The notes below the pieces were generated by a model. It ran no database searches. It was given only the letters and a program-made list of their open reading frames with translations, and was not told where the DNA came from. From positions 98,916,442 to 98,980,441 of the forward strand of contig CM076197.1 of the NCBI GenBank assembly GCA_038277395.1: a stretch of DNA of 64,000 bases, written 5' to 3'. Below, one piece after another: positions 12,621-24,523 of this stretch; within the stretch, counting starts at the first letter, position 1, and each line of letters begins with the position of its first letter. Made by a program: the position numbers and the translations under genes. The DNA comes from Dryocosmus kuriphilus. Lineage: Eukaryota > Arthropoda > Insecta > Hymenoptera > Cynipidae.

Positions 12621-13695
12621 CTTTATTCATAACACTTTTGTCAGAATCTTTAATATTGCATAAATATTTACCAATGGTATTACTATTATTAAAATAAACG
12701 TTAATGTTAATTTTTTTAAGTGAACGTCTTAAACGTTCGGAAAGACCTTCAATATAAGGTAATGTAACTTTTAAATCGATTACAAGATTACAAGATTGAA
12801 GCCAATTACTTTTTTTGTTTTTACTGGAATTTTTGTAAATTTCGTCAATTCTCTCTTTAATAATATTATTTATTGAGGAAAGAGGATAGTCATTATTCAA
12901 TAAAGTATTTTTTAATTCATTTAAGTTTTCTTTTCTAAATTCAACGTCGCTCAACTTTACACATCTATCAGTTAGGCCTTTTATTAAGCCAATTTTATTG
13001 CAAAAAGGATGGTGAGAAAAATAATTTAAATATCTCCCGGACCAAGAAGGTTTTTTGAACCAATTAGTTATTAAGTCACCATTTGAAGTTTTTATAATTT
13101 TTAAATCAAGATAAATAATGAAATTATCGTTTCCTAACTCATGTGTACATTTCATCGAATCTTCAATATTATTAAAAGTACTTAAAAAAACATCAATTTT
13201 ATTCGTAGGAATGATAGTTAGAATATCGTCAACGTAGCGTTTGTAAAAAATAGGAGAGAAATCTAATTTCTCAAAGGCCCTTCTTTCAATATCTTCTAAA
13301 ACTAAATTTGATACAAGAGGTGATAAAGGCGAACCCATCGGGCAACCCATTAATTGTTTATAGTATCTATTGTTGAAGGAAAATACCATATTATTTAGAA
13401 CAGTTCTAGTTGCTATTAAGAATTTATTTTTAGTGATTTTAGGTAAATTATGATTTAAATTTAATTTTTCCTCTATGCAATCTAAGGCCAAATCAAGAGG
13501 AATACTATCAAACATAGAAACAACATCTAGTGGAACTAAGGAATGTGATTTAGGTACCTTTATGTCTTTTAAAGATGTTTTTAAGTCCCAAATATTTTTA
13601 ACAAAAGCATCAGTTTTTCCTGAAATTGGTTTTAAAACATTCGAGATGTATTTAGGTAATTTATATGTAGGAGATTCAATTGTAGAGACAATCAA
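12577..13695 (-). CDS. Penelope-like reverse transcriptase, long open part (copy A1)
   Basis: A 372-codon open frame. Visible in order are the DVVSMFDS motif A (around residues 57-65), MGCPMGSPLSPL (around 115-126), the catalytic box RYVDDIL (around 153-159), the LDLKI block, the WSGRYLN signature (around 218-224) and the LPYIEGLSERLRRSL linker that precedes the endonuclease in this family. PLE RTs copy element RNA at nicked chromosomal ends. The GIY-YIG endonuclease is missing: after the linker (about 12640) the frame crosses into copy A2 and stops. The N-terminal part lies upstream at 13696-14786 in other frames, so the element is disabled. Confidence 0.88.
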   Translation of the reverse strand: MIVSTIESPTYKLPKYISNVLKPISGKTDAFVKNIWDLKTSLKDIKVPKSHSLVPLDVVSMFDSIPLDLALDCIEEKLNLNHNLPKITKNKFLIATRTVLNNMVFSFNNRYYKQLMGCPMGSPLSPLVSNLVLEDIERRAFEKLDFSPIFYKRYVDDILTIIPTNKIDVFLSTFNNIEDSMKCTHELGNDNFIIYLDLKIIKTSNGDLITNWFKKPSWSGRYLNYFSHHPFCNKIGLIKGLTDRCVKLSDVEFRKENLNELKNTLLNNDYPLSSINNIIKERIDEIYKNSSKNKKSNWLQSCNLVIDLKVTLPYIEGLSERLRRSLKKININVYFNNSNTIGKYLCNIKDSDKSVMNKVYYTTKALNFSDDR

Positions 13696-14786
13696 TCTTC
13701 AATTTACAACCGGTTTGTGAATTTTTGGAAGTGCGTAGGTTTTAGCAACAATACCATTATGCGATTTTAAAGAGTAAGAAGTTCTGTCATTAATAAAACC
13801 TTTTTTGTTGCATCTGGTGGTAATATCATTAATTTTATTTTCAACCGTAGGCACAAGACTAGTATTTATATTTTTGTATAGTATATCATTGTTGAGAATA
13901 TTAGCAATTGTCAGATTATAATCATCTCTGTTTGCAGCAACAGTTACATTACCTTTATCGGCATTTAAAAAGATAATGTCATCATTGTCCTTCTGGAATT
14001 TTTAAAAAATTTCAATCGGTTTTTCTAAAATTCTTAAACTTGTTTATATTGGAGTGGTTAGAAATTAAGTTTGTAATATTTTTTCTGATAGATAACTTTG
14101 TGTCATCAGACTCAATATTCTTTATACAATTTTCGATGTTGGCAATGATGTTATTAACTGGAATTTTGTTAACGTTATAAGGAAATACCAAATTTGTTTC
14201 CCAAAGCTAATGTTGAAGCTACATCATCTGTGATTTCAATATTTGATAAGTTTTTGAAACATTTTTTTAATCTAATATCATTAATATTGTTTTGTGAAGC
14301 TAAATGTCTATTTTTTGGTAAATCAAACTTTTTCTTACAATCCGTTCTTTTTTTATATTTTAATTCGGTTAAACTATGATATTGTGATGTGAAAAAAGTG
14401 TTTAAAGTACTATCAGTTATCATACGTTGTAAACAGTACTTTAAATAATTGGAAAGATTACCTAAATTATGAATGTTTTTACATAAACTTTCAATTTCTG
14501 ACTTCAAACATTTTTCTCGAAAGTAAAACTTGGTTTTCTGAAATTTGTGAAACAAAGAATCATTTAAATTAATAAATTGTAAATTACTTGTATATTGTTC
14601 AAAGTGTACTGGAAAAAAAAAGTTATTCCTGCATCTAATCGAAAAGGTGCGTTGCTCCTTGAGGATGACGAGTTTTCTGTTAATGTTGATCCAACTGTTC
14701 ATCTGTTTTCTCGTGATATCACCATATTTTTTCGAAACGATAGATAAATAACTCATGATTTTCAAAACGTTATTGACCTTTATCAA
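13696..14786 (-). pseudogene. Penelope-like element N-terminal region (copy A1)
   Basis: The upstream half of copy A1. A 203-codon frame (14175-14786) starts with an ATG and is Lys/Asn rich with no catalytic motif, as expected for the variable N-terminal part. Between 14174 and 13696 the reading frame is broken by stops and shifts, but an FLNADKGNVTVAANRDDYN-like block (near 13920-13990) and a TYALPKIHKPVVN block (near 13710-13750) match the start of the PLE RT domain. Confidence 0.7.
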
Positions 14787-14894
14787 TGAGATACAGGATT
14801 TGTATCAAATCACTGCTTTCTTAGACCGTCAAGAGTATATAAATAACATTAAGACATTATATGTAGGTCATACGGTCATTTTTATTCAACTTCC

Positions 14895-14945
14895 AATTCA
14901 AAATCGACGACGTTTCGACACTGTCTGTGTCTCTTTCAAGTCAAA
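14895..14945 (-). ncRNA. hammerhead-ribozyme-like motif 5' of PLE copy A1
   Basis: On the minus strand the order is a CTTGAAAGA box, a GACAC/GTGTC hairpin, GAAAC, the loop GTC, then GTC. This follows the minimal type-I hammerhead plan (CUGANGA, stem II, GAAAC-loop-GUC) that is known from PLE terminal repeats. The first box has an extra T, so activity is doubtful. It sits about 110 bp upstream of the ATG of copy A1. Confidence 0.5.
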
Positions 14946-14960
14946 ATAATATGTACAAAG

Positions 14961-15420
14961 TTAAAATATATAAAAGAACAATCAAGCAACTTATAAACTA
15001 TTAAAGCGTAATTAAATACCGTGGATGCATATTGTATAAACTCAGAATAAAATTGGGTCCATTATTATCAATCAAGGACCAATTGTACAGATGTAAAGAT
15101 GAAATTATGAACATGATATAATAAACACCTTTTATAAAAACCATCACAATGTGTGGTATATTTTTGAAATTATTATAAAGGCCCAGTTGAAATTATTAAG
15201 GGCCCACCTCAATGACTACATTGTAAAAACTTTTTGATGATGTGTATAATACAGAGGACAAACAAATAATGAATAGCAATATGTAAATATACAATTAACA
15301 GCAAACCTAAAGGTGATACTTGAAGAAGCAGTAATGATACTGGCCCGCCAAAGTAAAGGAAATTCAAATTTAAAAGATCAAGTAATACTTTCATAAATCT
15401 TGTTAATATTTAAGATTTCA
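14961..15420. other. unassigned A+T-rich DNA between PLE copies
   Basis: No motif recognised; probably untranslated PLE sequence or spacer. Confidence 0.35.
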
Positions 15421-15424
15421 GTTT

Positions 15425-15545
15425 GCAAATTTACAGAAACATTTTTATATTTTTGAAATTAAAATCGAAATAATGATTTAAAAGCCAAGAATGTTGCGAT
15501 AAATCAGTATTGTTATTTCCAATATTACAATCCCTTTTGTGTTTA
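15425..15545 (-). pseudogene. PLE GIY-YIG endonuclease remnant (copy B, 3' piece)
   Basis: Minus-strand translation gives YKHKRDCNIGNNNTDLSQHSW followed by NHYFDFNFKNIK, which matches the C-terminal half of the PLE endonuclease seen intact at 63246-63700. The upstream part of the domain is absent: across the mariner, the PLE sequence resumes at 16885 about 35 codons earlier in the protein. Confidence 0.8.
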
Positions 15546-15547
15546 TA

Positions 15548-16882
15548 CGAGGCACGTCCAGAAAGTAAGTGTACTGGTACTCTCACAGCTGTAGGGAATA
15601 CTTTTTCGACATGTTGGCAACACTGCCGCGTAGTCTGACCCCTCCCCTTCAAAACGAGACTAATCCGAGGTTAGTGTGTTGAAAATCTTGATGCAGTAGC
15701 ATCTCTCGCGAAAAATGTCGATCGTATCTTCCGCCAAGTTCGAAATTCGCGCCGTCACTCGCTACTTCGTTGTGAAGGGAAAAGCTCCAGTTGAGACTTA
15801 TAATGAGGTGAAAACTGTTTACGGTAATGCAGCTATGAATCGTACGAGTGTGTACAAGTGTTGTCGCGAATTTAAAAATGGCCGTACTTCCGTGCATGAC
15901 GATCAGAGGAGCGGCAGACCTTCAATTGTGACTGACGAACTTGTGGAAAAAATCGAGATTGCGGTCCGTGACGATCGCAGATTGACGTTAGATGATCTTT
16001 CTGCGATGTTTCCGCAAATCTCCAGATCCCTGTTACACGAAACAATCACAGAAACTCTCGGATATCGGAAATTGTCTGCGAGGTGGGTCCCAAAACAGCT
16101 GACAGAACAGCACAAGTTGAATCGAGTGCAGAGCTCCAAAGAGTTTTTGGAGCGCTACGAACGCGAAGGCGATGATTTTCTCTACTCTATTGTTACTGGA
16201 GACGAAACTTGGGTTGCCCACTACACGCCTGAAACTAAGAGGCAGTCTCAACAATGGCGCCACACCTTGTCACCCTCCGCCAAGAAATTCAAAACCACAA
16301 TTTCAACCAAAAAAATCATGTCACCCGTGTTTTGGGACCATAAAGGCATAATTTTGATTCAATATCTGCCTCACGGGGAGACCATCAATGCGGCAAGATA
16401 CTGTGAGAACGCTGAAAAAATTGAAAGGGCGATTCAGAATAAAAGGAGGGGCATGCTAACGAAGGCAGTCTGCCTGCTGCATGACAATGCCAAACCTCAC
16501 ACGGCCAACGCAACGCCACGAAGCAACTCCTGGACTCTTTTGGATGGGAGGTTTTGAACCACCCCCCGTATTCCCCTGAATTGACCCCGTCAGATTTCAA
16601 TCTATTCAGTTCCCTGAAGGTGCACATGGGTGGAAACAAGTTTTCAACGAACAAGGAGGTGAAGGGGAGGTGGAGAAGTGGTCGAAAGAGCTGGCGGGAG
16701 ACTTCTTCGAGGCAGGCATAAAAAAATTGATCCCGCGGCTCACCACTTGCATCGAGAGGGATGGTGACTATGTCGAAAAATAACTTACATATGTACAAGT
16801 GTAACCAACTATGTTTTTGTTTTAATAAATTTTTTTTGAAGCCTACATAAATTGAGTACACTTACTTTCTGGAAGTGCCTCG
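15548..16882 (+). mobile_element. mariner element, near full length (copy 2)
   Basis: The inverted ends CGAGGCACGTCCAGAAAG and CTTTCTGGAAGTGCCTCG are each flanked by TA (15546-15547, 16883-16884). The 1335-bp length is normal for mariner. It is inserted in PLE copy B, whose remnants lie on both sides. Confidence 0.95.
15715..16783 (+). pseudogene. mariner D,D34D transposase with frameshifts (copy 2)
   Basis: Opens with ATG at 15715 and stays open for 280 codons. An N-terminal double helix-turn-helix region (about residues 1-110, including RSGRPSIVTDE) is followed by the WVPKQLTE linker (near 128-135), the first Asp in VTGDETWV and the second in LLHDNAKPH. A 5-bp duplication (CAACG) near 16507 shifts the frame before the third Asp; the PPYSPELTPSDFNLF block continues in another frame at 16561-16610. 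A further 1-bp loss lies near 16660. By comparison with copy 3 the spacing of the last two Asp residues is 34. The shift makes this copy inactive. Confidence 0.92.
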
Positions 16883-16884
16883 TA

Positions 16885-17170
16885 GATTCTAGATTTTCAA
16901 TGTTGTCAGAATCTTTAATATTGCATAAATATTTACCAATGGTATTACTATAATTAAAATATAAAATATAATATAAACAATTTTTTTTAAAAATATACAT
17001 AAAAAATATTATTATGAATGTTTTTACATAAACTTTCAATTTCTAACTTCAAACATTTTTCTTCAAAGTAAAATTTGGTTTTTTGAAATTTGTGAAACAA
17101 AGAATCATTTAAATTAATAAATTTTAAATTACTTGTATATTGTTCTAAGTGTGCTGGAAAAAAGAGTTAA
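16885..17170 (-). pseudogene. PLE remnants upstream of mariner copy 2 (copy B)
   Basis: 16885-16980 encodes the NTIGKYLCNIKDSD linker seen in copy A1, and 17015-17170 matches the N-terminal region of copy A1 around 14470-14625. The whole RT core between them is missing, so copy B had a large internal deletion. Confidence 0.75.
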
Positions 17171-18618
17171 TATTATTAATATTAATATTAATAACGTTAA
17201 TATAACCATTTGATTTTTTTAATATTGCGGTTTATTAACACTTCTCGAAAGTTTTTTTTCCATAAATCACTAATCGGTCATTTGAGAATACCCACTAATT
17301 TTTTCAGTAATTTTCATTTCTTTAAACAATTTTAGTTTGTCTCAACATTTGCTTATTCAAGTAAGTCACGAAATAAATGTATTTTCTAGACGTTATTACT
17401 TCTTTAATCGTTCAAAAACAAAATGCTTATTTTTAACAAGATGACTTTTGAAATTAAAAAATACTAAACATTGTGGAAAAAAATGTTTAAAATGTTGAGA
17501 GAAGTTATAATTATTTACTTTGAGACGTTCACGCGATGTCAGTGCTTATAGAGACGTCACTGGGGAAAATATACATACAGCTGCATTTCTCTTTCGCGCA
17601 TTCTCGGCGGCGATTAAAGTTCACATAGAGACACGTAGAAAGGGGTGAAAAGATAGGAGGGTGATGATGAGAAAGAGAGACGAAATTCCTCACAGAAGAC
17701 TTCTACGGCTGAAAGCTACTACTGTATATTCGTGAATCTCCCATCGAGAGATTAGCATTTCCGCTTTTCTCTCAACAATTCCTCGTTCCCGCACGGATTA
17801 TCCGCTAATCCGCACTGGGCCGACAGGGTGGAGAATCCGTCCGATCTTCCTCCTGTTTCCTATATCAAGTATTATTTCAGTATCATTCCAAGCACTCGAA
17901 AAGCTCACACTCTCTGATATGCCAAATCGGATCCCATCCGAAAGGTTACTCATCAGTGTAAAGTCTTTTTCCCTGGAAAGCACGGCTATTCTATTTTAAT
18001 CCTGTTTCATTATTCAATAAATGTGATTGTAAAAGGAATATTTAAGCTGCCTTCTGCACTTTCGAAATAATACTAATACCAAAACATTGTCTTCAGTTTT
18101 CAATCAAATATGTTCGTTGGGAGGTTTTTCACAGTTTTAAGTACAAAGTGTTATTTCGAATTGAAAACGAACTTTTCCTGACACAAAAGTACATTTTTTT
18201 AAAATTATGCTAATAGAGCTAATTTGTACTATAAATATTTTTATCTATTCGTAACTCAACTTTTATAAACTTTAGACCCTTGAATTTAATCGAATGCCTC
18301 TACTTCTGTAATTAGTAATTTAATATCTGTTTCTCATTTCAATTTGTATATTGAATTGTACCGCGCTGGAGGAATGTTTCGTGATATATCTTTTAGAATT
18401 CAATTATAGTGCAATATGAGAGAATCGTGGGCAGAATTATAAGGTGATTTTGCTAAAATGTTCTGTCAGATTAAAATATACAGAAGTCAATCTCATAAAG
18501 TGTAGGGAAAGAACAATATAGTAACATATTTTACAAATTTTAATTATAACTACAGTAAATTATAGTATAGTTTATTATACTTATTTTATATAATAATTAG
18601 TTGTTCTCAAATTTTTAG
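17171..18618. other. unassigned region
   Basis: 17400-17500 repeats sequence found at 7510-7600 (ACTTTTGAAATTAAAAAATA word), a fragment of the 8-kb repeat family. About 17520-17990 is compositionally more complex and may be unique DNA, but I recognise no product. Confidence 0.4.
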
Positions 18619-19080
18619 TGTAGAAATTTCGAAATGGGTCTAGTGGGGCCCTCACTAGCCTTCCCTTTTTCTAGTCGGGCCCTTATGGGGAAACCAGTCG
18701 GGGCCCCAGCAAAATCGCAACGCTGTTGTCAGTGTGGACCCTACTAGAACTAGTGAGTATCGCGCTTGCACAGCCCTATCAAAGAAAAGATCCTGTTGTG
18801 GCCCTAGTCAGGTTCCCGTTAGATAGAGTGATAATACTGATAATTATAAACCTATATATATTTATGCATTTGGGATGATTTCAAGTAGAAATGCTCAAAA
18901 TATCTACTTATATCGTCCCAAATACATCCCTAGAAATAAACATAAAGTTGTGTTTGTTTATATTGCATTTTATTAATTTTTAAATAATTCGTAAAGAAAA
19001 GTATAAATATTACATATACTTAATCCTCTTCTTTTTGCACATTTTTCCCTTGTTCTCGAGATCTCCTTCCGCCATCTCAG

Positions 19081-19434
19081 TCCTTGGCATTAGGCAAAAC
19101 ATGTTTTAACTCAGATGGGAAATACATTTGTGTTATTGCTTCTCCGCTTTGATTTCTGTGGGAATTTGAAACCACAGCTGAAAAATTTTCAATTCATTAC
19201 ATAGAGAACGTGAAATAGTACAGTTAATACATAAATAAATGCTTAATTTCTAATAAACTTACCTAATAGCATGCATTAACACATTCTTGTCTTACTAAAA
19301 ATTCGTTTATTTCGACATACCTTCATGGCTACAAATTGAAGAGCAACCTTTTTGGACAAATATCTTTTTAAAATATTGTTAATGGTTTTTCTCACATTTT
19401 TCTTTCCATCAATGTAAAGCGAAAGTGATGACGT
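19081..19434 (-). pseudogene. unrecognised two-segment gene remnant
   Basis: On the minus strand, a consensus acceptor (TTTTTAG) precedes 38 open codons at 19434-19321 (including SLYIDGKKNVRKTI and KRYLSKKVALQFVAMK), which end at a good donor, AAG|GTATGT. A second coding-like segment begins after TTTTTCAG at 19177 and contains ITQMYFPSELKHVLPNAKD before a stop near 19081. The two segments do not join in phase, so an exon is missing or a base has been lost. I do not recognise the family. It lies inside the candidate TIR element and may be its protein. Confidence 0.35.
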
Positions 19435-19461
19435 CTAAAAATCGACTGACACTCATGACTC

Positions 19462-20938
19462 ATGACAACACGACTGACACTCATGAACTATAATGGCAAT
19501 GCTCCTAGATTCTATGGACTAATAAAAACACATAAAACAGATTATCCAATTAGACCTGTTACTTCATTCATAAATTCAACGATCTACAACCTTTCTAAAT
19601 TCGTTAGTAAACCGATAGAACAAATTACAGGGAAAACAAATGCATCTTTAAAAAATAGCTGGGACTTAATTTCTAAAATTAAAAACGTCAACATCCCCTA
19701 TGACCATAAAATCGTTTCTCTTGACGTCAAATTTTTGTTCACAAATGTACCTAAAGATTTGGTATAAAAATACATAAAAATCAATTGCTACAAGATTAAA
19801 CATTTCACTAATATTCCAATTAATGAATTCCTTGATCTAATATCTTTCTCTTTAAACAACGCTTATTGCATTTTGAAAGTAATTTTTTCTCCAAATTTTT
19901 GGTACCCCAATGGGTTCCCCTTTATCTGGCATAATTGCCGACCTAGTCATGGAAGGCCTTGAAAAAGAAGTTTTAAAAAAACTGTCTTTTACACCAATAT
20001 TTTATTTTCATTATGTCGATGACATACTAACATGTGTTCTTGAATCAAAAATCGATGAAGTACTCGATAAATTCAACTCTTTCCACAATAGATTAAAATT
20101 CACAATTGAAATAGAAAAAAAATAATTTAATTAACTTTTTAGACATCACTTTGATCCAGGAAAAAGATTCAATTATTACAAACTGGTTTAGAAAAGAAAC
20201 ATGGTCCGGACGCTATATTAATTTTGATTCAAATATCGCTATTAAAGATAAAATTTCAGTAACCAACAACTTAGTAGATAGAGCCGTTACACTTTCAGAC
20301 AACCAATTTAGATTAAAAAATTTTAAAATCATTCAAGATACACTTTTAAAAAGCAACTATCCTCTAAATTTCATCAAAAAGTATATTAATAAAAGATTAA
20401 ACATAATTAATAATAATAACGACAGTAACACCAATACTCTTGTCAATAAACCGAACATCGAATTTAAAAAACTTATTGTCTTACCTTATGTCAATGAACT
20501 GTCACAATTTTATATTAGAACTTTCAAACAGTACAACATTCAAATAATTTTCAGATATGAAAAAGACCCATTTAAATGCTTTTCAAAAAATAAAATCCTG
20601 TACCTCTAGAATTAAAAACACATGTTATTTATATCATTCCATGTGAATGTGGTTCGGTTTACATCGGACAAAAAAGTAGATATTTTAAAGACAGAATCAG
20701 GGAACACCGTAACGACTGCAAAAATAATTCAAGACGTACAGCACTAGTTTCTCATTCACACTTATTTAACCATAATATTTTGTTTGCAATGCTAAAATTT
20801 TAATTACTGAAACAAACTACAAAAAACGGACGTTTAAAGAAATGTTCCAAATTGTGAGACACAAAAATTCAGTTAATAAACTTTCTGACACTGATTTTCT
20901 TAGCGAAATATATAGAACCCTCATTGTTAATACTTAAT
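19462..20938 (+). pseudogene. Penelope-like element, RT plus GIY-YIG (copy C)
   Basis: A 5'-truncated PLE. In order: FYGLIKTHKTDYPIRPVTS (from about 19510), VSLDVKFLFTNVP motif A (near 19718), GTPMGSPLSGI (near 19905), HYVDDIL catalytic box (near 20010), WSGRYIN (near 20200), LPYVNELSQF linker (near 20485), then a GIY-YIG domain at 20611-20801 with HVIYIIPCECGSVYIGQ and DRIREHRNDC, and a closing YKKRTFKEMFQI block ending near 20938. At least four frame breaks (near 19767, 19890, 20125 and 20609) plus a stop at 20801 disable it. Several lie next to A or T runs. Confidence 0.88.
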
Positions 20939-21044
20939 AATATAAAGAAAATCAATGTTGTTAGAAACTGCCGCTACTTTTATATGATCTTCTAAATCCA
21001 TCATGGCGTCATTTTCTCCAATGTTGCATTTATTCACTGTTTCC

Positions 21045-21148
21045 TAACCTCACTCCTGGACATGTGGCTCTTACTAATGAGGCGGGCTTGAAATCTATTT
21101 TATTTTAATAATACTAGTATTGCTGCCACATGTCCAGGAGTGAAGTTA
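21045..21148. mobile_element. short MITE with 24-bp TIRs
   Basis: A 104-bp unit starting TAACCTCACTCCTGGACATG and ending with its near-perfect reverse complement (one mismatch in 24). No coding content. It lies just 3' of PLE copy C. Confidence 0.75.
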
Positions 21149-21731
21149 ATATATTATCTAAAGCTACCGACACAAGTAACAATTCAAAACTTAATGTAAT
21201 TTTAAACTCTTCATAAAGTATCAACAAAAAACTGTAAGTAACTTTAGGTTAGTCAATGTCTCTTAGATTATTATAGCACTCTTATTTCTTATGATTATAT
21301 CCTTCTTTTATAGAATTCATCTATTCCATTTATCTTGTAATCAAACATCTGATGGGCCCGATATGTTCAGGCGAAAGCTAATTATTGCTTAAATAAACAA
21401 TATCCTTAACCTGACTAGTAGATTGACAACCTTCAACATCTTTGATATATATTAAGTAACGCTAGTCATCACCAACAACAATATTATTATCAAATTATTT
21501 ACCAAATGTTGCACGCCGCCTAACGGCCGAACCTTATATAATTACAAAAGTTGAGGTTAGCTGGGATTCTTTAGTCGGAACCCCACTAGATATAGATATA
21601 CTTATCAAAGTAAAAAATTGCTTACTGTAGCTCCAGAGAGGGCTCTGATTTGTTCTTTCTAGACTAGAACTTCTAGTCCGCGCCACACTAGAACCCCACT
21701 TCAAATAGGGAAACATAGGGAAATTTCTACA

Positions 21732-22905
21732 TGGGATGCTTTCTAAATGTTGGAATCCATGTCAAGTGATCACAAGAATTTTCTGGAATTTTTCTGTAAC
21801 TCATTCTATTCAGTACTTTGATAGCGACGAAAAACCTCAATAAATATTTCTTGAAAGTTAAAATTTAAGTTTAAATTTTTGGTACCTTTTGTTGAAAATA
21901 CGACTTCTTTGGCTCTAGTTAACCGATTTAACATTTTGAAGTCGTTTTTGTAATTTGACTTTTTTTTTTGAAAACTCAAAGAACAAAAATTGCGTTTTTG
22001 AAAATACGTAATTTTCATTAATTTCTTTGCTAGATTAAGGTCTAAATGTTTTTTACAAGTTTTGTAATTTTTATATTGGGACGGCCAGTGGTTCACGAAA
22101 AAAAGTCAAAAAAAGCCAAAAGACGAAAATTAATCTGATCTTTGTGCTCATTATTTTTTGGTTTGCTGAGCATTCCAAATATTGTATCAAAAAATGAAAA
22201 TTCAAAATGGCGGATCCAATATGGCGACATTTTCTTGGAATTTTCTGAGTAAGAAACTGAAATATTCTTGGAAAAAAATGTGTAGGTGATCCAACGATAT
22301 TTATCCTTGATCTGGCCACAAATATCGTTGGAAACGAGCCATCGATATTAGCAAAATCTTTAAAATATGTATATGCAGCATTATTTATTTTAATTTTTAT
22401 TATTAGTGAACCACCTTGAAAGTCTGAATATAGCGCTAATTAAATGGGAATAGCTTTGATGGAGGTTTGAAATTCATAATTGATTTCACAGTTGGCGTTA
22501 AAATTATAAAGATTGAAATAAAAATATATGGAATTATTAGCATAACTTGTTTTTAAATTTTTGAGCTTTCTGCAAAAATTTCAATTCGAACTTGCATCAT
22601 TTTCCCGTACTTCTGACTAACCAAAAGATTTCACGTAACTATTTCACTATGCGAGACGCTGGATACAAATTTTTTTCTTAAACCAATATCAGATTCGGTT
22701 AACTAGAGCCAAAGATATGAAATGTTCAACAAAAAAAATATCAAAAAATGTCCCATAGTTCCGCAATTTTTCCAAATTTTCCAAAAGACTGAATATAGTG
22801 AGTTACAGTCAAATTCTATTCCAGCACGAAAAATCTTGTGTCAAATTTAAACTTCTGTCAAATTTATGGTCCATGACAAACTACAGAAATTTAATTGACT
22901 TTTTT
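21732..22905. other. unassigned A+T-rich DNA
   Basis: Frames at 21806-22096 and 22071-22319 show no family features. Nothing else recognised. Confidence 0.35.
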
Positions 22906-23064
22906 TCATAGAGGGTGTACTAAAAGTAGAGACAATTTAAAACTAATCAAACCTTTACAATGATTTATAAGATCGACGAAAATAGACCCGACGTTATTTA
23001 CTGTGACTTTTGAAGAAGAAATGTAAGCATCTTTTAGAAAAAATGATTTATGTTTCAATTGCTT

Positions 23065-23335
23065 ATTTAAAAAGTGTTATATGGATTTTTTTGCTTTGGC
23101 ATGAATTTTAGGTAAAAGTTGCAATTTTTATCAAATCCTAATGACCGAGAACTGATTTTATTCCTGGAAAGATTCTTCACAGTCTTGCTTTGTTCGATTT
23201 CAATAAGAAAAGTTATTTTAGAAATCATACAGCTAGTAATTTTGTTAAAAATTTGTTTCTTAAATAATTTTAGAATTGCAACTTTTACCTAAAATTGAAG
23301 TTAAACACAAAAATCCATATAAATTTTTTTAAATA
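23065..23335. repeat. inverted repeat of about 65 bp arms
   Basis: 23065-23128 and 23276-23335 are inverted copies sharing ATTTTAGGTAAAAGTTGCAA and TATATGGATTTTT words, separated by about 150 bp. No gene is seen inside. Confidence 0.6.
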
Positions 23336-24523
23336 AACCATAGGGTGTATCGAAAAAAAGTTCTCGACTCAGATTTCTATTAGCAATGAAAACTTTTGTT
23401 TCTAATTTAAAAACACTCCCTTAAAGTTTCATTAAAAAATAGCTAAATAGATAAAATTACAAAAAGCGACACACTTTTTTAAATTTGTAGACCAAGCGTT
23501 TCTTTTTGAGACATAAATTATCAGAAAACATTTTTCATAGCAAATATAATTATACCTGTATAGCGATAGTATCATCATAATATATTTTACCCTAACTAAG
23601 CGACTTCCAAGTTTCGAAAAATCGAAAAAAGTCGACTTTTGGATATTTTTTTTTTTAGAATTACGACAATTTTTGCATTTGCAATATGATACAATAATAA
23701 TATATAAAAAATGTTGAAACAAAATAATTTATATTGTCTTTGAATGGCAAGAAGACATCTGAATGTAATACATTGTTCCTTATATCACAATAAAGTTAAT
23801 TTTCTGTGTCTAAACTTTCTGAAAAATTAGTTCGAAGAAATTGCATTTATGCCTGTATAGCAATAGTGACACTAAAATATTTTTTACTCTACCTACAAGT
23901 AAGGAACAATATATCACTTTTAGATATTTTCTTGAAATTCGAAGTCAATAAAAATTATTTTAATGCCAACATTGTTTATATAATACCTATTGTTTTAAAA
24001 TATTTAAAATACATTCCTTGTAATGAATATTTTACTTCATTTTTATTTAAATAGTCGAGAAAATTGCCCTAGCTCTAATAAAAAAGCGAAAAAATCGATT
24101 TTTTCGATTCTTTTAAATTTTAAAGTCGCCTAGATTTGGTAAATAATATTTTAGTAGCATTATTGCTATATAGTTGTAAATCCAGTAGTTGTGAGCTAAT
24201 TTGTCTGAAAATTTAGATACCGATGTCAGATTTTAACATATTAAAAATATATTTTCAGTTAACGGATATTACACATTTTATGGTAAAATAGTCAAGCAAA
24301 TTGCCATAACTAAGAAAATAGCCAAAAGGTCGATCTTTTTCAATTTTTTGAAATTTCAAAGTATCTTAAAGAGGGTAAAGAATATTTTAATGAAATTATT
24401 TTTATACAGGTATACAGGTATAATTTTGCTTGATATGAACTATTTTCTCTAATATTTCACATCTCAAAAAAAAAGTGATCTTCATATTTAAAGAAGTGTT
24501 TCGCTCTTTGTAATTTTGGGTGT

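Larger units (their letters stand above)
18619..21731. mobile_element. candidate TIR element carrying an unknown gene and a PLE
   Basis: TGTAGAAATTTC at 18619-18630 is matched by GAAATTTCTACA at 21720-21731. Just inside both ends lie G+C-rich words of the type CTAGTGGGGCC, CTAGTCGGGCC and CTAGTGTGGCG. No target duplication was identified. The interior holds two minus-strand coding-like segments (19081-19434) and the 5'-truncated PLE copy C. Confidence 0.45.

Noticed and set aside
13475..14949. Plus-strand frames at 13475-13720, 14194-14379 and 14755-14949
   Set aside because: Antisense to the PLE copy A1 reading frames.
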